20,698 nt of DNA, taken from positions 1 to 20,698 of the forward strand of contig DATDPZ010000207.1 of NCBI GenBank assembly GCA_035292525.1, given 5' to 3'. Made by a program: the position numbers and the translations under genes. Under the pieces are notes generated by a model. It was not told the DNA's origin. It ran no database searches and was given only the letters and a program-made list of their open reading frames with translations. This DNA is from VBAS01 sp035292525. GTDB taxonomy: Bacteria > Bacteroidota > Bacteroidia > Chitinophagales > Chitinophagaceae. Positions 8,220 to 15,670 of the stretch are shown piece after piece. How positions within the stretch are numbered: position 1 is the first letter of the stretch; each line of letters starts with the position of its first letter.

Positions 8220-9119
8220 ATGATGAATAAATCAAACCGCAGAGAAGTCCTGAAAAAAATAGCAGCAGGTTCTATTGCTGTTGCCGCTGCACCTTTGCTC
8301 CAATCTTTTACCGGCAAAAAAAAAGAAACTGCAAATTTTAGATTAAAGGGTCATATCAATCATTCTGTTTGCCAATGGACATTTAATCATCTTCCCCTTG
8401 ATGAATTATGTGTGGTAGTAAAAAAATTAGGGCTTGGTGCCATTGACCTGATTGCTCCCAAAGACTGGCCGGTTTTAAAAAAACATAACCTGTACAGCTC
8501 TATGTGCTATACAGCCGGAAAAATCAGCCTGACGGAAGGCTGGAATAACAAAACATTTCATCCTCAATTAAAAAAAGATTTTACAGAAACTATTCCATTG
8601 GTTGCTGAGGCAGGTTATAAAAACCTGATTTGCTTCAGTGGTAACCGCAATGGTATGGATGATGAAACAGGAATGAAAAACTGTGCAGAGGGATTAAAAC
8701 AAATTATAGGACTGGCAGAAAAGAAGGGAGTCATCATCCAGATGGAATTATTCAACAGTAAAGTGGATCACAAAGATTATATGTGTGATAAAAGTGCATG
8801 GGGAATAGAATTATGTAATAGACTCGGTTCATCCAACTTTAAGCTGCTCTATGATATTTATCACATGCAGATAAACGAAGGAGATGTGATCCGGACCATT
8901 CAAAATAATCATCAGTACTTTGGTCATTACCATACAGCCGGTGTACCGGGCAGGCATGAAATAAATGAAACACAGGAATTATATTATCCTGCCATTATGG
9001 AAGCTATTTTAAAAACTGGATTTAAGGGATATGTGGCACAGGAATTTATTCCCACCGGGAAAACGAATGATGAAAAAATAGCTGCATTGAAAGATGCTGT
9101 GAAAAGATGTGATGTGTAG
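8220..9119 (+). CDS. Exported hydroxypyruvate isomerase-like TIM barrel
   Basis: A 299-residue protein with a twin-arginine leader NRREVLKKIAAGSIAVAAAPLL (6-27), so probably folded in the cytosol and exported by Tat. The mature domain follows the hydroxypyruvate isomerase pattern: SVCQWTF (49-55), IQMELFNSKVDH with metal ligand Glu176, LLYDIYHMQINEGD with Asp212 and His215, GHYHTAGVPGRHE with His238, and AQEFIP with Glu275. Classical Hyi is a cytosolic enzyme that interconverts hydroxypyruvate and tartronate semialdehyde. A Tat-exported version next to sugar transporters and a GMC dehydrogenase more likely acts on a keto sugar in the periplasm, for example as isomerase, hydratase or lyase. 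Two adjacent ATG codons (8220 and 8223) could each be the start. It ends a three-gene run that is followed by 242 bases without a gene. Confidence 0.87.
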   Translation: MMNKSNRREVLKKIAAGSIAVAAAPLLQSFTGKKKETANFRLKGHINHSVCQWTFNHLPLDELCVVVKKLGLGAIDLIAPKDWPVLKKHNLYSSMCYTAGKISLTEGWNNKTFHPQLKKDFTETIPLVAEAGYKNLICFSGNRNGMDDETGMKNCAEGLKQIIGLAEKKGVIIQMELFNSKVDHKDYMCDKSAWGIELCNRLGSSNFKLLYDIYHMQINEGDVIRTIQNNHQYFGHYHTAGVPGRHEINETQELYYPAIMEAILKTGFKGYVAQEFIPTGKTNDEKIAALKDAVKRCDV

Positions 9120-9361
9120 CCCCTCCAACCTTCCCAAAGGGAGGCCAGCCATACACAACCGGGCTTTCAGGAATAATTGCTGATGGAGGAAACATTGAAA
9201 GCGCTGAAAAGAATTACTAAAAGTTAAAATGTGCCCGGGGAGTTCTGTGAACGAAACAAGAAACGATCCTGGCATTACAAAAGCTGATCATAAAAGAATA
9301 AAATAACATTCGACTCTTTAAAACAAAATATTAAATCTTCAATTTTAAATATTAAATAAAT
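9120..9361. other. Intergenic region with a GC-rich hairpin, no gene seen
   Basis: This is the longest gene-free stretch of the window (242 bases). Just past the stop codon, at about 9131-9146, CTTCCC and GGGAGG flank AAA and form a short GC-rich hairpin within a C-rich then G-rich block unlike the AT-rich surroundings. It resembles the C/G-rich intergenic hairpin repeats common in Bacteroidota, and could be a decayed repeat or a terminator without a T run. The following 180 bases contain no convincing ORF or promoter. The last 30 bases are the A/T heptad tract before the GMC gene. Confidence 0.4.
9331..9358. repeat. Seven-base-period tract upstream of the GMC start
   Basis: Four 7-base units of the pattern TTnAATn follow one another (two are identical, TTAAATA), ending 3 bases before the ATG of the GMC dehydrogenase gene. 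The unit differs from those of the other two tracts, but period and position match. It also supplies the A/T-rich leader in which a Bacteroidota ribosome would initiate. Confidence 0.55.
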
Positions 9362-11041
9362 ATGGCAGACAATATTTATGACGCAATCGTAGTTGGCTCC
9401 GGCATCAGTGGCGGCTGGGCTGCAAAAGAACTTTGTGAAAAAGGATTAAAAGTGCTTTTACTTGAACGTGGCCGAAACATTGAACATATAAAAGATTATG
9501 TAAATGCCAATAAAGATATATGGGAGTTCCCTCACCGGGACCGGCCTACTGTACAAATGAAAAAAGACTACCCCGTTTTAAGAAGGGATTATCCTTTGAA
9601 TGAAAGCACATTTGGTATGTGGGCCGATGAAAAAGAAAATCCTTACACGGAAACAAAACCCTTTTCCTGGTTTCGGGGTTATCATGTTGGCGGCCGTTCT
9701 TTATTATGGGGTCGTCATAGTTACCGCTGGAATAAATGGGATTTTGAAGCCAACCTGAAAGACGGACACGGAGTGGACTGGCCTATTCGTTATAATGATT
9801 TGGAAAAATGGTATGGCTATGCTGAACGATTTGCCGGTATCCAGGGAAGCAAAGCAGGACTGGAAGTATTGCCGGATGGCGATTTTATGCCGCCCATGGA
9901 TTTAAACTGTGTGGAAAAAGATGTGGCTGCTAAAATGCAAAAAATTTATAAGGGGACCCGCCATTTATTAGTTGGCCGCACTGCTAATATTACAGTGCCG
10001 CATTATGACAGAACCAATTGCCAGTACCGGAACCGATGCTGGAGAGGTTGTCCGTTCGGCGCTTATTTCAGCACACAGTCTTCTACTTTACCAGCTGCTA
10101 TTAAAACCGGAAATCTTACGCTACGTCCTTTTTCCATTGTTTCAAAAGTTTTGTATGATAAAGACAGCAGGAAAGCATCGGGAGTAGAAGTAGTGGATGC
10201 CACCGACAGCAAAACTTATGAATTTAAAGCAAAGGTTATTTTTCTTTGTGCTTCTTCTTTTAATTCTACCTGGGTGCTGATGAATTCTGCTACAGATATC
10301 TGGCCGGATGGATTGGGAAGCAGCAGTGGTGAACTGGGACATAATGTAATGGACCATCATTTCCGTTGTGGTGCAAGAGGAAAAGCAGAAGGCTTTGAAG
10401 ACAAAATTGAATTGGGCCGCAGACCGGTTGGTATTTATTTACCACGTTTCAGAAATATTTATGATGATAAAAGAGTTTATGTTCGTGGGTTTGGTTACCA
10501 GGGTGGCGCCGGCAGAGAGGGTTGGGGAAGACAGGTAGCTGAAATGAGTGTCGGCGGAGACTATAAAGATTTATTATGTGAACCCGGCAACTGGAATATC
10601 GATTTCCTGGGCTTTGGTGAAATGCTTCCTTATCATGAAAATAAAATTTCCCTGAATAAAAACAAAAAAGATAAATGGGGATTGCCGGTACTGGATATGG
10701 ATGTGGAAATAAAAGAAAATGAAAAAAAGATGCGTGTGGATATGAAGGAAGATGCAAAAGAAATGCTGGAAGCTTCGGGTATAAAAAATGTTAATACTTA
10801 TGACAGTGGTTACGAAGTGGGAATGGGAATTCATGAAATGGGTACAGCCCGCATGGGCCGTGATCCCAAAACATCTGTACTCAATGGTAATAACCAGGTA
10901 TGGGATTGTAAAAATGTTTTTGTAACCGATGGCGCCTGTATGACCAGTGCTTCCTGTGTAAATCCATCTCTTACTTACATGGCCATGACCGCAAGAGCAG
11001 CAGATTTTGCAGTGGCACAATTAAAAAAAGGTGAACTTTAA
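9362..11041 (+). CDS. GMC family FAD-dependent sugar dehydrogenase, large subunit
   Basis: A 559-residue flavoprotein of the glucose-methanol-choline family. The FAD-binding strand-loop-helix is at the very N-terminus (AIVVGSGISGGWAAKELCEKG, with LLLERG closing the fold at about 32-37). A Cys-rich stretch, CQYRNRCWRGCPFGAYFSTQSS (about 220-241), is typical of the gluconate 2-dehydrogenase / glucoside 3-dehydrogenase branch. The C-terminal domain carries the active pair His491 (HEMGTARMG) and Asn534 (CVNPSLTYMA). It has no signal peptide. The next gene encodes a subunit-3 protein with a Tat leader, so the two are probably exported as a folded complex. With DUF1080 and cytochrome c nearby, oxidation of a sugar or glycoside at C3 is the best inference; gluconate or another polyol cannot be excluded. 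Confidence 0.93.
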   Translation: MADNIYDAIVVGSGISGGWAAKELCEKGLKVLLLERGRNIEHIKDYVNANKDIWEFPHRDRPTVQMKKDYPVLRRDYPLNESTFGMWADEKENPYTETKPFSWFRGYHVGGRSLLWGRHSYRWNKWDFEANLKDGHGVDWPIRYNDLEKWYGYAERFAGIQGSKAGLEVLPDGDFMPPMDLNCVEKDVAAKMQKIYKGTRHLLVGRTANITVPHYDRTNCQYRNRCWRGCPFGAYFSTQSSTLPAAIKTGNLTLRPFSIVSKVLYDKDSRKASGVEVVDATDSKTYEFKAKVIFLCASSFNSTWVLMNSATDIWPDGLGSSSGELGHNVMDHHFRCGARGKAEGFEDKIELGRRPVGIYLPRFRNIYDDKRVYVRGFGYQGGAGREGWGRQVAEMSVGGDYKDLLCEPGNWNIDFLGFGEMLPYHENKISLNKNKKDKWGLPVLDMDVEIKENEKKMRVDMKEDAKEMLEASGIKNVNTYDSGYEVGMGIHEMGTARMGRDPKTSVLNGNNQVWDCKNVFVTDGACMTSASCVNPSLTYMAMTARAADFAVAQLKKGEL

Positions 11042-11076
11042 AAAAACTGATTACTTAAAAATGAAAAAAGATTGAT

Positions 11077-11640
11077 ATGGAACGCAGAGAACTTTTAAAA
11101 TTAATAGCCCTGGCAACGGGTAGTGTGGTGATCGGGGGAGAATTTTTACTCTCCGGTTGTAAAAATCCTGAAGCTACTACCGGTATATCTTTCAGTGATG
11201 CTGATATTAGTTTCCTGGATGAAGTGGCAGAAACCATTTTACCAAAAACAAAAACTCCCGGCGCCAAAGATGCCGAAGTGGGAAAGTTTATGACGGTGAT
11301 GGTTGCCGATTGCTATGAAGAAAAAGATCAGAAAGTTTTCCGGGAAGGATTTTCAAAACTGGATGAGGCCTGCAGGAAAATGCATGGACATGATTTTATG
11401 AAAGCAGATGCAAGCCACCGTATAGAATTATTAACAGCTTTAGACCTGGAAGCCAAAGAGTATAATAAGAATAAAGAGAAGGGAACTCCCAATCATTATT
11501 TTACCATGATGAAACAATTAACTCTTGTTGGTTACTTCACTTCTAAACCGGCATTGACAGAAGCTTTTGATTACCGGCCCATACCCGGCAAATATGATGG
11601 CGCCTATCCTTATAAAAAAGGAGATAAAATGATCGTTTAA
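11077..11640 (+). CDS. Gluconate 2-dehydrogenase subunit 3-like protein (small subunit)
   Basis: A 187-residue partner of the GMC dehydrogenase (family PF13618). The leader contains twin arginines at 3-4 (ERRELLKLIALATGS) and ends in LLSGC, so Cys28 is a likely lipidation site: a Tat-exported lipoprotein. The mature part begins FSDADISFLDEVAETILPKTKTPGAKDAEVGKFM, the usual opening of the family, and ends with the YPYKKGDKMIV tail. In known members this subunit carries the export signal and stabilises the flavin subunit. It starts 35 bases after the GMC stop and is followed after 10 bases by a TIM barrel, so co-transcription is very likely. It should anchor the GMC subunit to a periplasm-facing membrane. 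Confidence 0.92.
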   Translation: MERRELLKLIALATGSVVIGGEFLLSGCKNPEATTGISFSDADISFLDEVAETILPKTKTPGAKDAEVGKFMTVMVADCYEEKDQKVFREGFSKLDEACRKMHGHDFMKADASHRIELLTALDLEAKEYNKNKEKGTPNHYFTMMKQLTLVGYFTSKPALTEAFDYRPIPGKYDGAYPYKKGDKMIV

Positions 11641-11650
11641 AAAAAACAAG

Positions 11651-12514
11651 ATGAAAAGAAAAGATTTTTTAAGAATTGGCGGCAGTCTGGCACTGACCGG
11701 GTTGGCATCCAGAAATATTTTTGCCACCCTGGCAGATGATACAGAAGCAAGAAAGATTAAGAATTTTGGATTGCAGCTTTATACACTTCGAAATGATATG
11801 CCAAAAGATCCCAGAGCTGTATTGAAACAGGCGGCCGGATTTGGGTATAAACAAATTGAAAGCTATGAAGGACCCAAAGGAATATATTGGGGAATGACTA
11901 ATAAAGAATTCAAATCGTATATGGACGAGTTGGGGATGAATCTTGTGGCAAGTCATTGCGATATCAATAAAGATTTTGAAAGAAAAGCAACCGGGGCTGC
12001 TGAGATTGGAATGAAGTATTTAATTTGTCCCTGGCTGGGTCCACAGAAAAATATAGACGAGTTTAAAAAATTTGCAGATACATTTAACGGGAAAGCCGAG
12101 ATATGCAAAAAAAACGGCATCCGTTTTGCATATCATAATCACGCCTATTCTTTTGAAACTATAGATGGTGAATTACCCCAGGATGTATTGATGAATAATA
12201 CAGACCCCGGGTTGGTGGACTTTGAAATGGATATTTACTGGGTGGAAACCGCCAATGCAAATTCCGCAGCATGGTTGAAAAAATATAAAAACCGATTCCG
12301 TCTTTGCCATGTGAAAGACCGGATAAAAAATACTACTGAAAGAGAAGCCACCTGCGATCTTGGAACCGGCAGTATTGATTTTGCAAAAATCCTGAAAACA
12401 GCAAAAAAAACCGGGATGCAGTATTATATTGTAGAGCAGGAACGCTATGATGGAACAACCCCCCTGGAAGCTGTAAAATCAAATGCAGATTACATGAAGC
12501 GGTTAAGATTTTAG
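11651..12514 (+). CDS. Exported sugar phosphate isomerase/epimerase TIM barrel
   Basis: A 287-residue COG1082 TIM barrel with an N-terminal leader KRKDFLRIGGSLALTGLAS. It has the Tat shape, but Lys stands in for the second Arg of the usual KRRDFL motif. The mature domain shows GLQLYTLRNDM (40-50), FAYHNHAYSFE (159-169), DFEMDIYWVETANAN with Asp194, LCHVKDR with His220, LGTGSIDF, and IVEQERYD with Glu262. The YHNH...EMDIYWV...HVKD...EQE set defines a subgroup frequent in Bacteroidota carbohydrate loci. It begins 10 bases after the small subunit gene, so its product probably acts on the dehydrogenase product in the periplasm. The reaction is not known from sequence; hydration or isomerisation of a keto sugar is possible. 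No terminator is obvious within the 125 bases that follow. Confidence 0.9.
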   Translation: MKRKDFLRIGGSLALTGLASRNIFATLADDTEARKIKNFGLQLYTLRNDMPKDPRAVLKQAAGFGYKQIESYEGPKGIYWGMTNKEFKSYMDELGMNLVASHCDINKDFERKATGAAEIGMKYLICPWLGPQKNIDEFKKFADTFNGKAEICKKNGIRFAYHNHAYSFETIDGELPQDVLMNNTDPGLVDFEMDIYWVETANANSAAWLKKYKNRFRLCHVKDRIKNTTEREATCDLGTGSIDFAKILKTAKKTGMQYYIVEQERYDGTTPLEAVKSNADYMKRLRF

Positions 12515-12639
12515 AAAATCCTGTGATAAGTTACCTGTTGAAATGCAAATCATTTCTGAGTTGGAATTCAATGCCCGCTTTTAAAAACTCTCCTTGCACT
12601 TCTGAATTTTTAAATACGGGTAAGATTAAATAAAATTTT

Positions 12640-13464
12640 ATGAAACAAAAATGGCAATTAATTATTGTGGCAATCTTTAGCCTGGTTGTACTCAGTTCGC
12701 ATGATATGTTTTTAAAACTTAAAAGTTTTTACCTGAAACCGGGAACGGATGCACTGGTTTATCTGTACAATGGAACTTTTGATAAAAGTGAAAATGTGAT
12801 TGACCGCAAGCGGATGAAAGATGTGTCGTTGATCAATCCCGGTGATAAAATTGCTCACCCGGCACCTGGTTCCTGGTTTGAAGAAAATAACCAGACTGTC
12901 TTAAAATTCAAAACCGGGAAAGAAGGTACAGGCGTTGTAGGGCTTTCCACTTTTCCTAATCTAATCGGATTAACAGCAAAAGAATTTACAGATTACTTAA
13001 AACATGATGGAATCCTGGATGTGCTGGAGGCAAGGAAAATATCTGGTGAAGAATCAAATCCTGCTAAAGAAAAATATGCGAAACATGTAAAAGCCATTTT
13101 CCAGATTGGAAATAAAACTTCCGATGATTATAAAACAGTTTTAGGATACCATGTTGAATTTATACCAATGGTCAATCCCTACTTGCTTAAAGCCGGAGAT
13201 GAATTATCTGTACAACTTTTAACAAATGGAAAACCATTGGCTGATCAATTGGTTTATTCGAGCCATGAGGGTTACCACGGTCATGCAGCAGATGGCACCC
13301 ATCTTGAAGCATTTAAATTGCGGACAGATAGTAAAGGTGTTGTAAAAGTAAAATTATCAAAAGCAGGTCACTGGTATTTTCGAACTATTTATATGGTAAA
13401 AAGCGCCGAGAAAGGAATAGACTACGAATCCAATTGGGCTACTATAACTTTTGAAATAAAATAA
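12640..13464 (+). CDS. DUF4198 family exported protein
   Basis: A 274-residue protein with an N-terminal hydrophobic leader (about 5-20) ending near SSHDMFLKLKSFYLKPG. The SHDMF-type start of the mature part is typical of DUF4198 (PF10670), whose relatives include NikM-like periplasmic metal-uptake components. The second half has a beta-rich domain with GDELSVQLLTNGKPL, a His-rich turn SSHEGYHGHAADGTH (254 onward in the family pattern; here about 208-222) and GHWYFRTIYM near the end. The His cluster and N-terminal His could bind metal, but this is not shown. It lies 125 bases after the sugar module on the same strand and may be separately transcribed. No link to sugar catabolism is evident. 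Confidence 0.78.
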   Translation: MKQKWQLIIVAIFSLVVLSSHDMFLKLKSFYLKPGTDALVYLYNGTFDKSENVIDRKRMKDVSLINPGDKIAHPAPGSWFEENNQTVLKFKTGKEGTGVVGLSTFPNLIGLTAKEFTDYLKHDGILDVLEARKISGEESNPAKEKYAKHVKAIFQIGNKTSDDYKTVLGYHVEFIPMVNPYLLKAGDELSVQLLTNGKPLADQLVYSSHEGYHGHAADGTHLEAFKLRTDSKGVVKVKLSKAGHWYFRTIYMVKSAEKGIDYESNWATITFEIK

Positions 13465-13508
13465 TTACAGAACCCGATTCTTTATAATTACTCTCCAGAA
13501 ACCATACC

Positions 13509-13533
13509 TGTAAAAAACAGAATGTTTTTTACA
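13509..13533 (+). terminator. AT-rich hairpin downstream of the DUF4198 gene
   Basis: A perfect 10-bp inverted repeat with arms TGTAAAAAAC and GTTTTTTACA and a 5-base loop lies 44 bases past the DUF4198 stop. The second arm holds six T, so it could act as a weak plus-strand terminator. The stem has few G-C pairs and no T run follows it, so confidence is modest. Confidence 0.4.
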
Positions 13534-13565
13534 AAATATGACAGCAAGACGCTACTCCAATAAAA

Positions 13566-13596
13566 AATCCATTTTCACTTAAAATGAAAATGGATT
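13566..13596 (-). terminator. Intrinsic terminator of cutC
   Basis: A perfect 12-bp inverted repeat has arms AATCCATTTTCA (13566-13577) and TGAAAATGGATT (13585-13596) and a 7-base loop. Read on the minus strand the stem is followed by a run of T (13562-13567), the standard intrinsic terminator layout. It lies 37 bases past the cutC stop codon. On the plus strand there is no T run, so it mainly serves cutC. Confidence 0.85.
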
Positions 13597-13633
13597 AATC
13601 CGGGGAATTATCGGAGAGACCCTATTTAAGGAA

Positions 13634-14362
13634 TTACAATAAATTATTCCTTAATGCCCTGACATCCCCGGCATTTATTGCATTATTCAGGTAACTCTCT
13701 TCTGCATTTTTAAATCCCGGATGCACAAACTGCATCGGGCTATTTATTTTGCTGCGAAGGGATGAATGAAATTCCACACAACCGGTTTTTTCAGCCAGCA
13801 TTTTTATATTTTCTTTTCTTACCCCGCTGCCGGGCATGATAATAATTCGTTCAGCTGCTTTTTTATTTAATTCAGTTATCAGCTCCACTCCTTCATTCAC
13901 TGAGGGCACTTGTCCCGAAGTAAGAATTCTTTCACAGCCAATCTCTACCAGCTCTTCCAAAGCAACAAAAGGATCCTTACAGCGGTCAAATGCACGGTGA
14001 AAGGTGACTCCCATGGGATAAGCCAGCTCCACCAGTTCTGCAGTTCTGGTGATATCAATGCTGCCATCCATATTCAGCAATCCAATCACCACGCCATCAC
14101 AGCCCAGCTCTTTACACAACCGGATATCATTTTCCATCATGGCAAATTCGTCTTTGTTATACAAAAAATCTCCTCCCCTCGGCCGGATGATCGGGTAAAT
14201 CAACACCTCAAATGTTTCCCTGCACTTTTTTATATGTGCATAGGAAGGAGTGGTTCCTCCTTCAGCAAGATTGGCGCAGAGTTCTATACGATCAGCGCCG
14301 CCTTCAACAGCAGATTTGGTGGTATTAAAATCGGAAGTTGCAATTTCAATAATATAGTTCAT
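13634..14362 (-). CDS. cutC: CutC family TIM-barrel protein
   Basis: A 242-residue cytosolic protein matching the CutC family at its usual length. Visible landmarks are EIATSDFNTTKSAVEGGADRIELCANLAEGGTTPS at the N-terminus, YPIIRPRGGDFLY (about 57-69), GVTFHRAFDRCKDP, RILTSGQ, and IMPGSGVRKENI. The fold is a TIM barrel with a conserved Arg/Glu/His pocket. The family was named for copper homeostasis, but that role is weakly supported; an enzymatic role is likely and not established here. It is downstream of the glycosylasparaginase gene on the same strand, separated by 99 bases containing a seven-base-period tract. It ends at a strong terminator. Confidence 0.93.
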   Translation of the reverse strand: MNYIIEIATSDFNTTKSAVEGGADRIELCANLAEGGTTPSYAHIKKCRETFEVLIYPIIRPRGGDFLYNKDEFAMMENDIRLCKELGCDGVVIGLLNMDGSIDITRTAELVELAYPMGVTFHRAFDRCKDPFVALEELVEIGCERILTSGQVPSVNEGVELITELNKKAAERIIIMPGSGVRKENIKMLAEKTGCVEFHSSLRSKINSPMQFVHPGFKNAEESYLNNAINAGDVRALRNNLL

Positions 14363-14363
14363 A

Positions 14364-14405
14364 AATTAAAAATCAAATTTCAAATGACAAATTCCAAAAA
14401 TAAAC
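14364..14405. repeat. Seven-base-period tract upstream of cutC
   Basis: Six 7-base units fit the plus-strand pattern nnnCAAA, the first and last being degenerate. On the cutC coding strand this reads TTTGnnn. The tract begins one base before the cutC start codon. About 35 bases further right, TTTGG-type units on the plus strand (near 14443-14455) are partly complementary, so the gap could form an imperfect long hairpin. Confidence 0.7.
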
Positions 14406-14461
14406 CGGAAATTCTCTATGCATTTTATTTGATCCTTGTAATTTGGTTTTTGGAGATTGTT

Positions 14462-15493
14462 TTAAGTAAACCAACTCTTCCCTTTTACTAACTTCTCCCC
14501 TTCCCCATTCCTCAATGCATAATTAAATCCTTTATGAATGGCAAATGCACCTGCCTGCCCTTTTTTATTTAAGGCCAGAAAGGCTACTTGTATATCTTTC
14601 ACTTTATTTCCTTTTATTTTCACAATCCGTTCTATCACTTTTTTACAGGCAGCCTCCGGCGATAATCCATTTCTCATCAATTCAATTACTGAATGAGATC
14701 CCGCCACACGAATAACATCCTCTCCCTGTCCTGTTGCTGTGCAGGCGCCTACTTCGTTATCTACAAAAAGTCCGGCGCCGATGATGGGCGAATCGCCCAG
14801 CCTTCCACGCATTTTAAACCCTGCCCCGCTGGTAGTGCAACTGCCACTCAGGTTGCCCATGGCATCCATCGCCACCATACCGATAGTATCGTGATTCCAT
14901 TCTCCGCTCTCTAATTTCCCAGGTACAAATGGCCCATGCCCCTGTTTATTTTCTACATTAATAGCCGGTGGTTTATATTCAGATTTCTTCAGCCAGTTAT
15001 CATAAGCATTTTGTGCTTCCGGTGAAAGCTTTTGCTTTTCCAGCGGGAATCCTTCCGCTATAGCAAATTGCTGGGCACCGCTACCCACTAACATGACATG
15101 TGCCGTTTTCTCCATGACTCTTCTTGCTACTGAAACGGGATGTTTGATTCTTTCTAAAAAAGCTACGCTGCCACAATTAGCAAACTCATCCATAATACAG
15201 GCATCCAATGTTACAAATCCATCACGGTCAGGATTGCCACCCAACCCCACACAGCAATTTTGAGAAGCTTCTGTTACCATCACTCCTTTTTCCACCGCAT
15301 CCAGGGCTCTTCCGTTTTTACTTAATATTTCCCATGCAGCTTTGTTGGCTTCCAGGCCGGCATCCCAGGTGGAAATGACAATTGGTTTATTTATCTGTAA
15401 TTGTTCCGTTGATATTGCAGCCATCTTTTTACTGACCAGGCTTGCTATGGAAGTGAAAACAGATGCATGAATAAATTTTCTCCGGTTGATCAT
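14462..15493 (-). CDS. N4-(beta-N-acetylglucosaminyl)-L-asparaginase (glycosylasparaginase)
   Basis: A 343-residue Ntn-hydrolase precursor. The leader INRRKFIHASVFTSIASLVS has a twin-arginine motif, so the enzyme is probably exported by Tat. The barrel-like start is PIVISTWDAGLEANKAAWEIL, followed by DAVEKGVMVTE and GLGGNPDRDGFVTLDACIM. The autoprocessing site is NHDT with Thr203 as the new N-terminal nucleophile, followed by IGMVAMDAMGNLSGSCTTSGAGFKMRGRLGDSPIIGAG, whose Arg and Asp bind substrate. The family cleaves the bond between GlcNAc and asparagine in glycoprotein breakdown products. A GH20-like hexosaminidase start lies at the right edge, but no direct linkage is shown. cutC follows it on the same strand. 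Confidence 0.92.
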   Translation of the reverse strand: MINRRKFIHASVFTSIASLVSKKMAAISTEQLQINKPIVISTWDAGLEANKAAWEILSKNGRALDAVEKGVMVTEASQNCCVGLGGNPDRDGFVTLDACIMDEFANCGSVAFLERIKHPVSVARRVMEKTAHVMLVGSGAQQFAIAEGFPLEKQKLSPEAQNAYDNWLKKSEYKPPAINVENKQGHGPFVPGKLESGEWNHDTIGMVAMDAMGNLSGSCTTSGAGFKMRGRLGDSPIIGAGLFVDNEVGACTATGQGEDVIRVAGSHSVIELMRNGLSPEAACKKVIERIVKIKGNKVKDIQVAFLALNKKGQAGAFAIHKGFNYALRNGEGEKLVKGKSWFT

Positions 15494-15513
15494 AACTAAT
15501 AATTTAAGACTAC

Positions 15514-15543
15514 CGAAATTATACCATTCAGTTTATATTCAAA
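15514..15543 (-). promoter_or_regulatory. Candidate promoter of the glycosylasparaginase gene
   Basis: On the minus strand a TTTG box (15540-15543) is followed after 18 bases by TAATTTCG (15514-15521), one mismatch from the Bacteroidota -7 consensus TAnnTTTG. The -7 box ends 20 bases before the start codon at 15493, giving a short leader. This is the best promoter match in the window, found by eye only. Confidence 0.42.
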
Positions 15544-15670
15544 GATTATCCTGCCAATAAGTATGCAGACTTAACATATATCAATGGAAGGCATGACATA
15601 AAAACCTGAATTTTGCCAAACAAGGAACAACTTTAATTAAGGAACAGAATTTGACTTAAGATTATTTATT

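Noticed and set aside
9009..9275. 88-codon minus-strand frame spanning the end of the Hyi-like gene and the gap
   Set aside because: Half of it is antisense to a clear gene, and the rest lies in the repeat-like intergenic block; no homology pattern or start signal.
10574..11020. 148-codon open frame antisense to the GMC gene
   Set aside because: The product is a Phe/His/Ile-rich shadow of the GMC codons, with no recognisable domain.
13910..14491. 193-codon open frame on the plus strand across cutC and the following gap
   Set aside because: It is antisense to cutC, and its end translates the seven-base repeat tract, giving a low-complexity product; no coding character seen.
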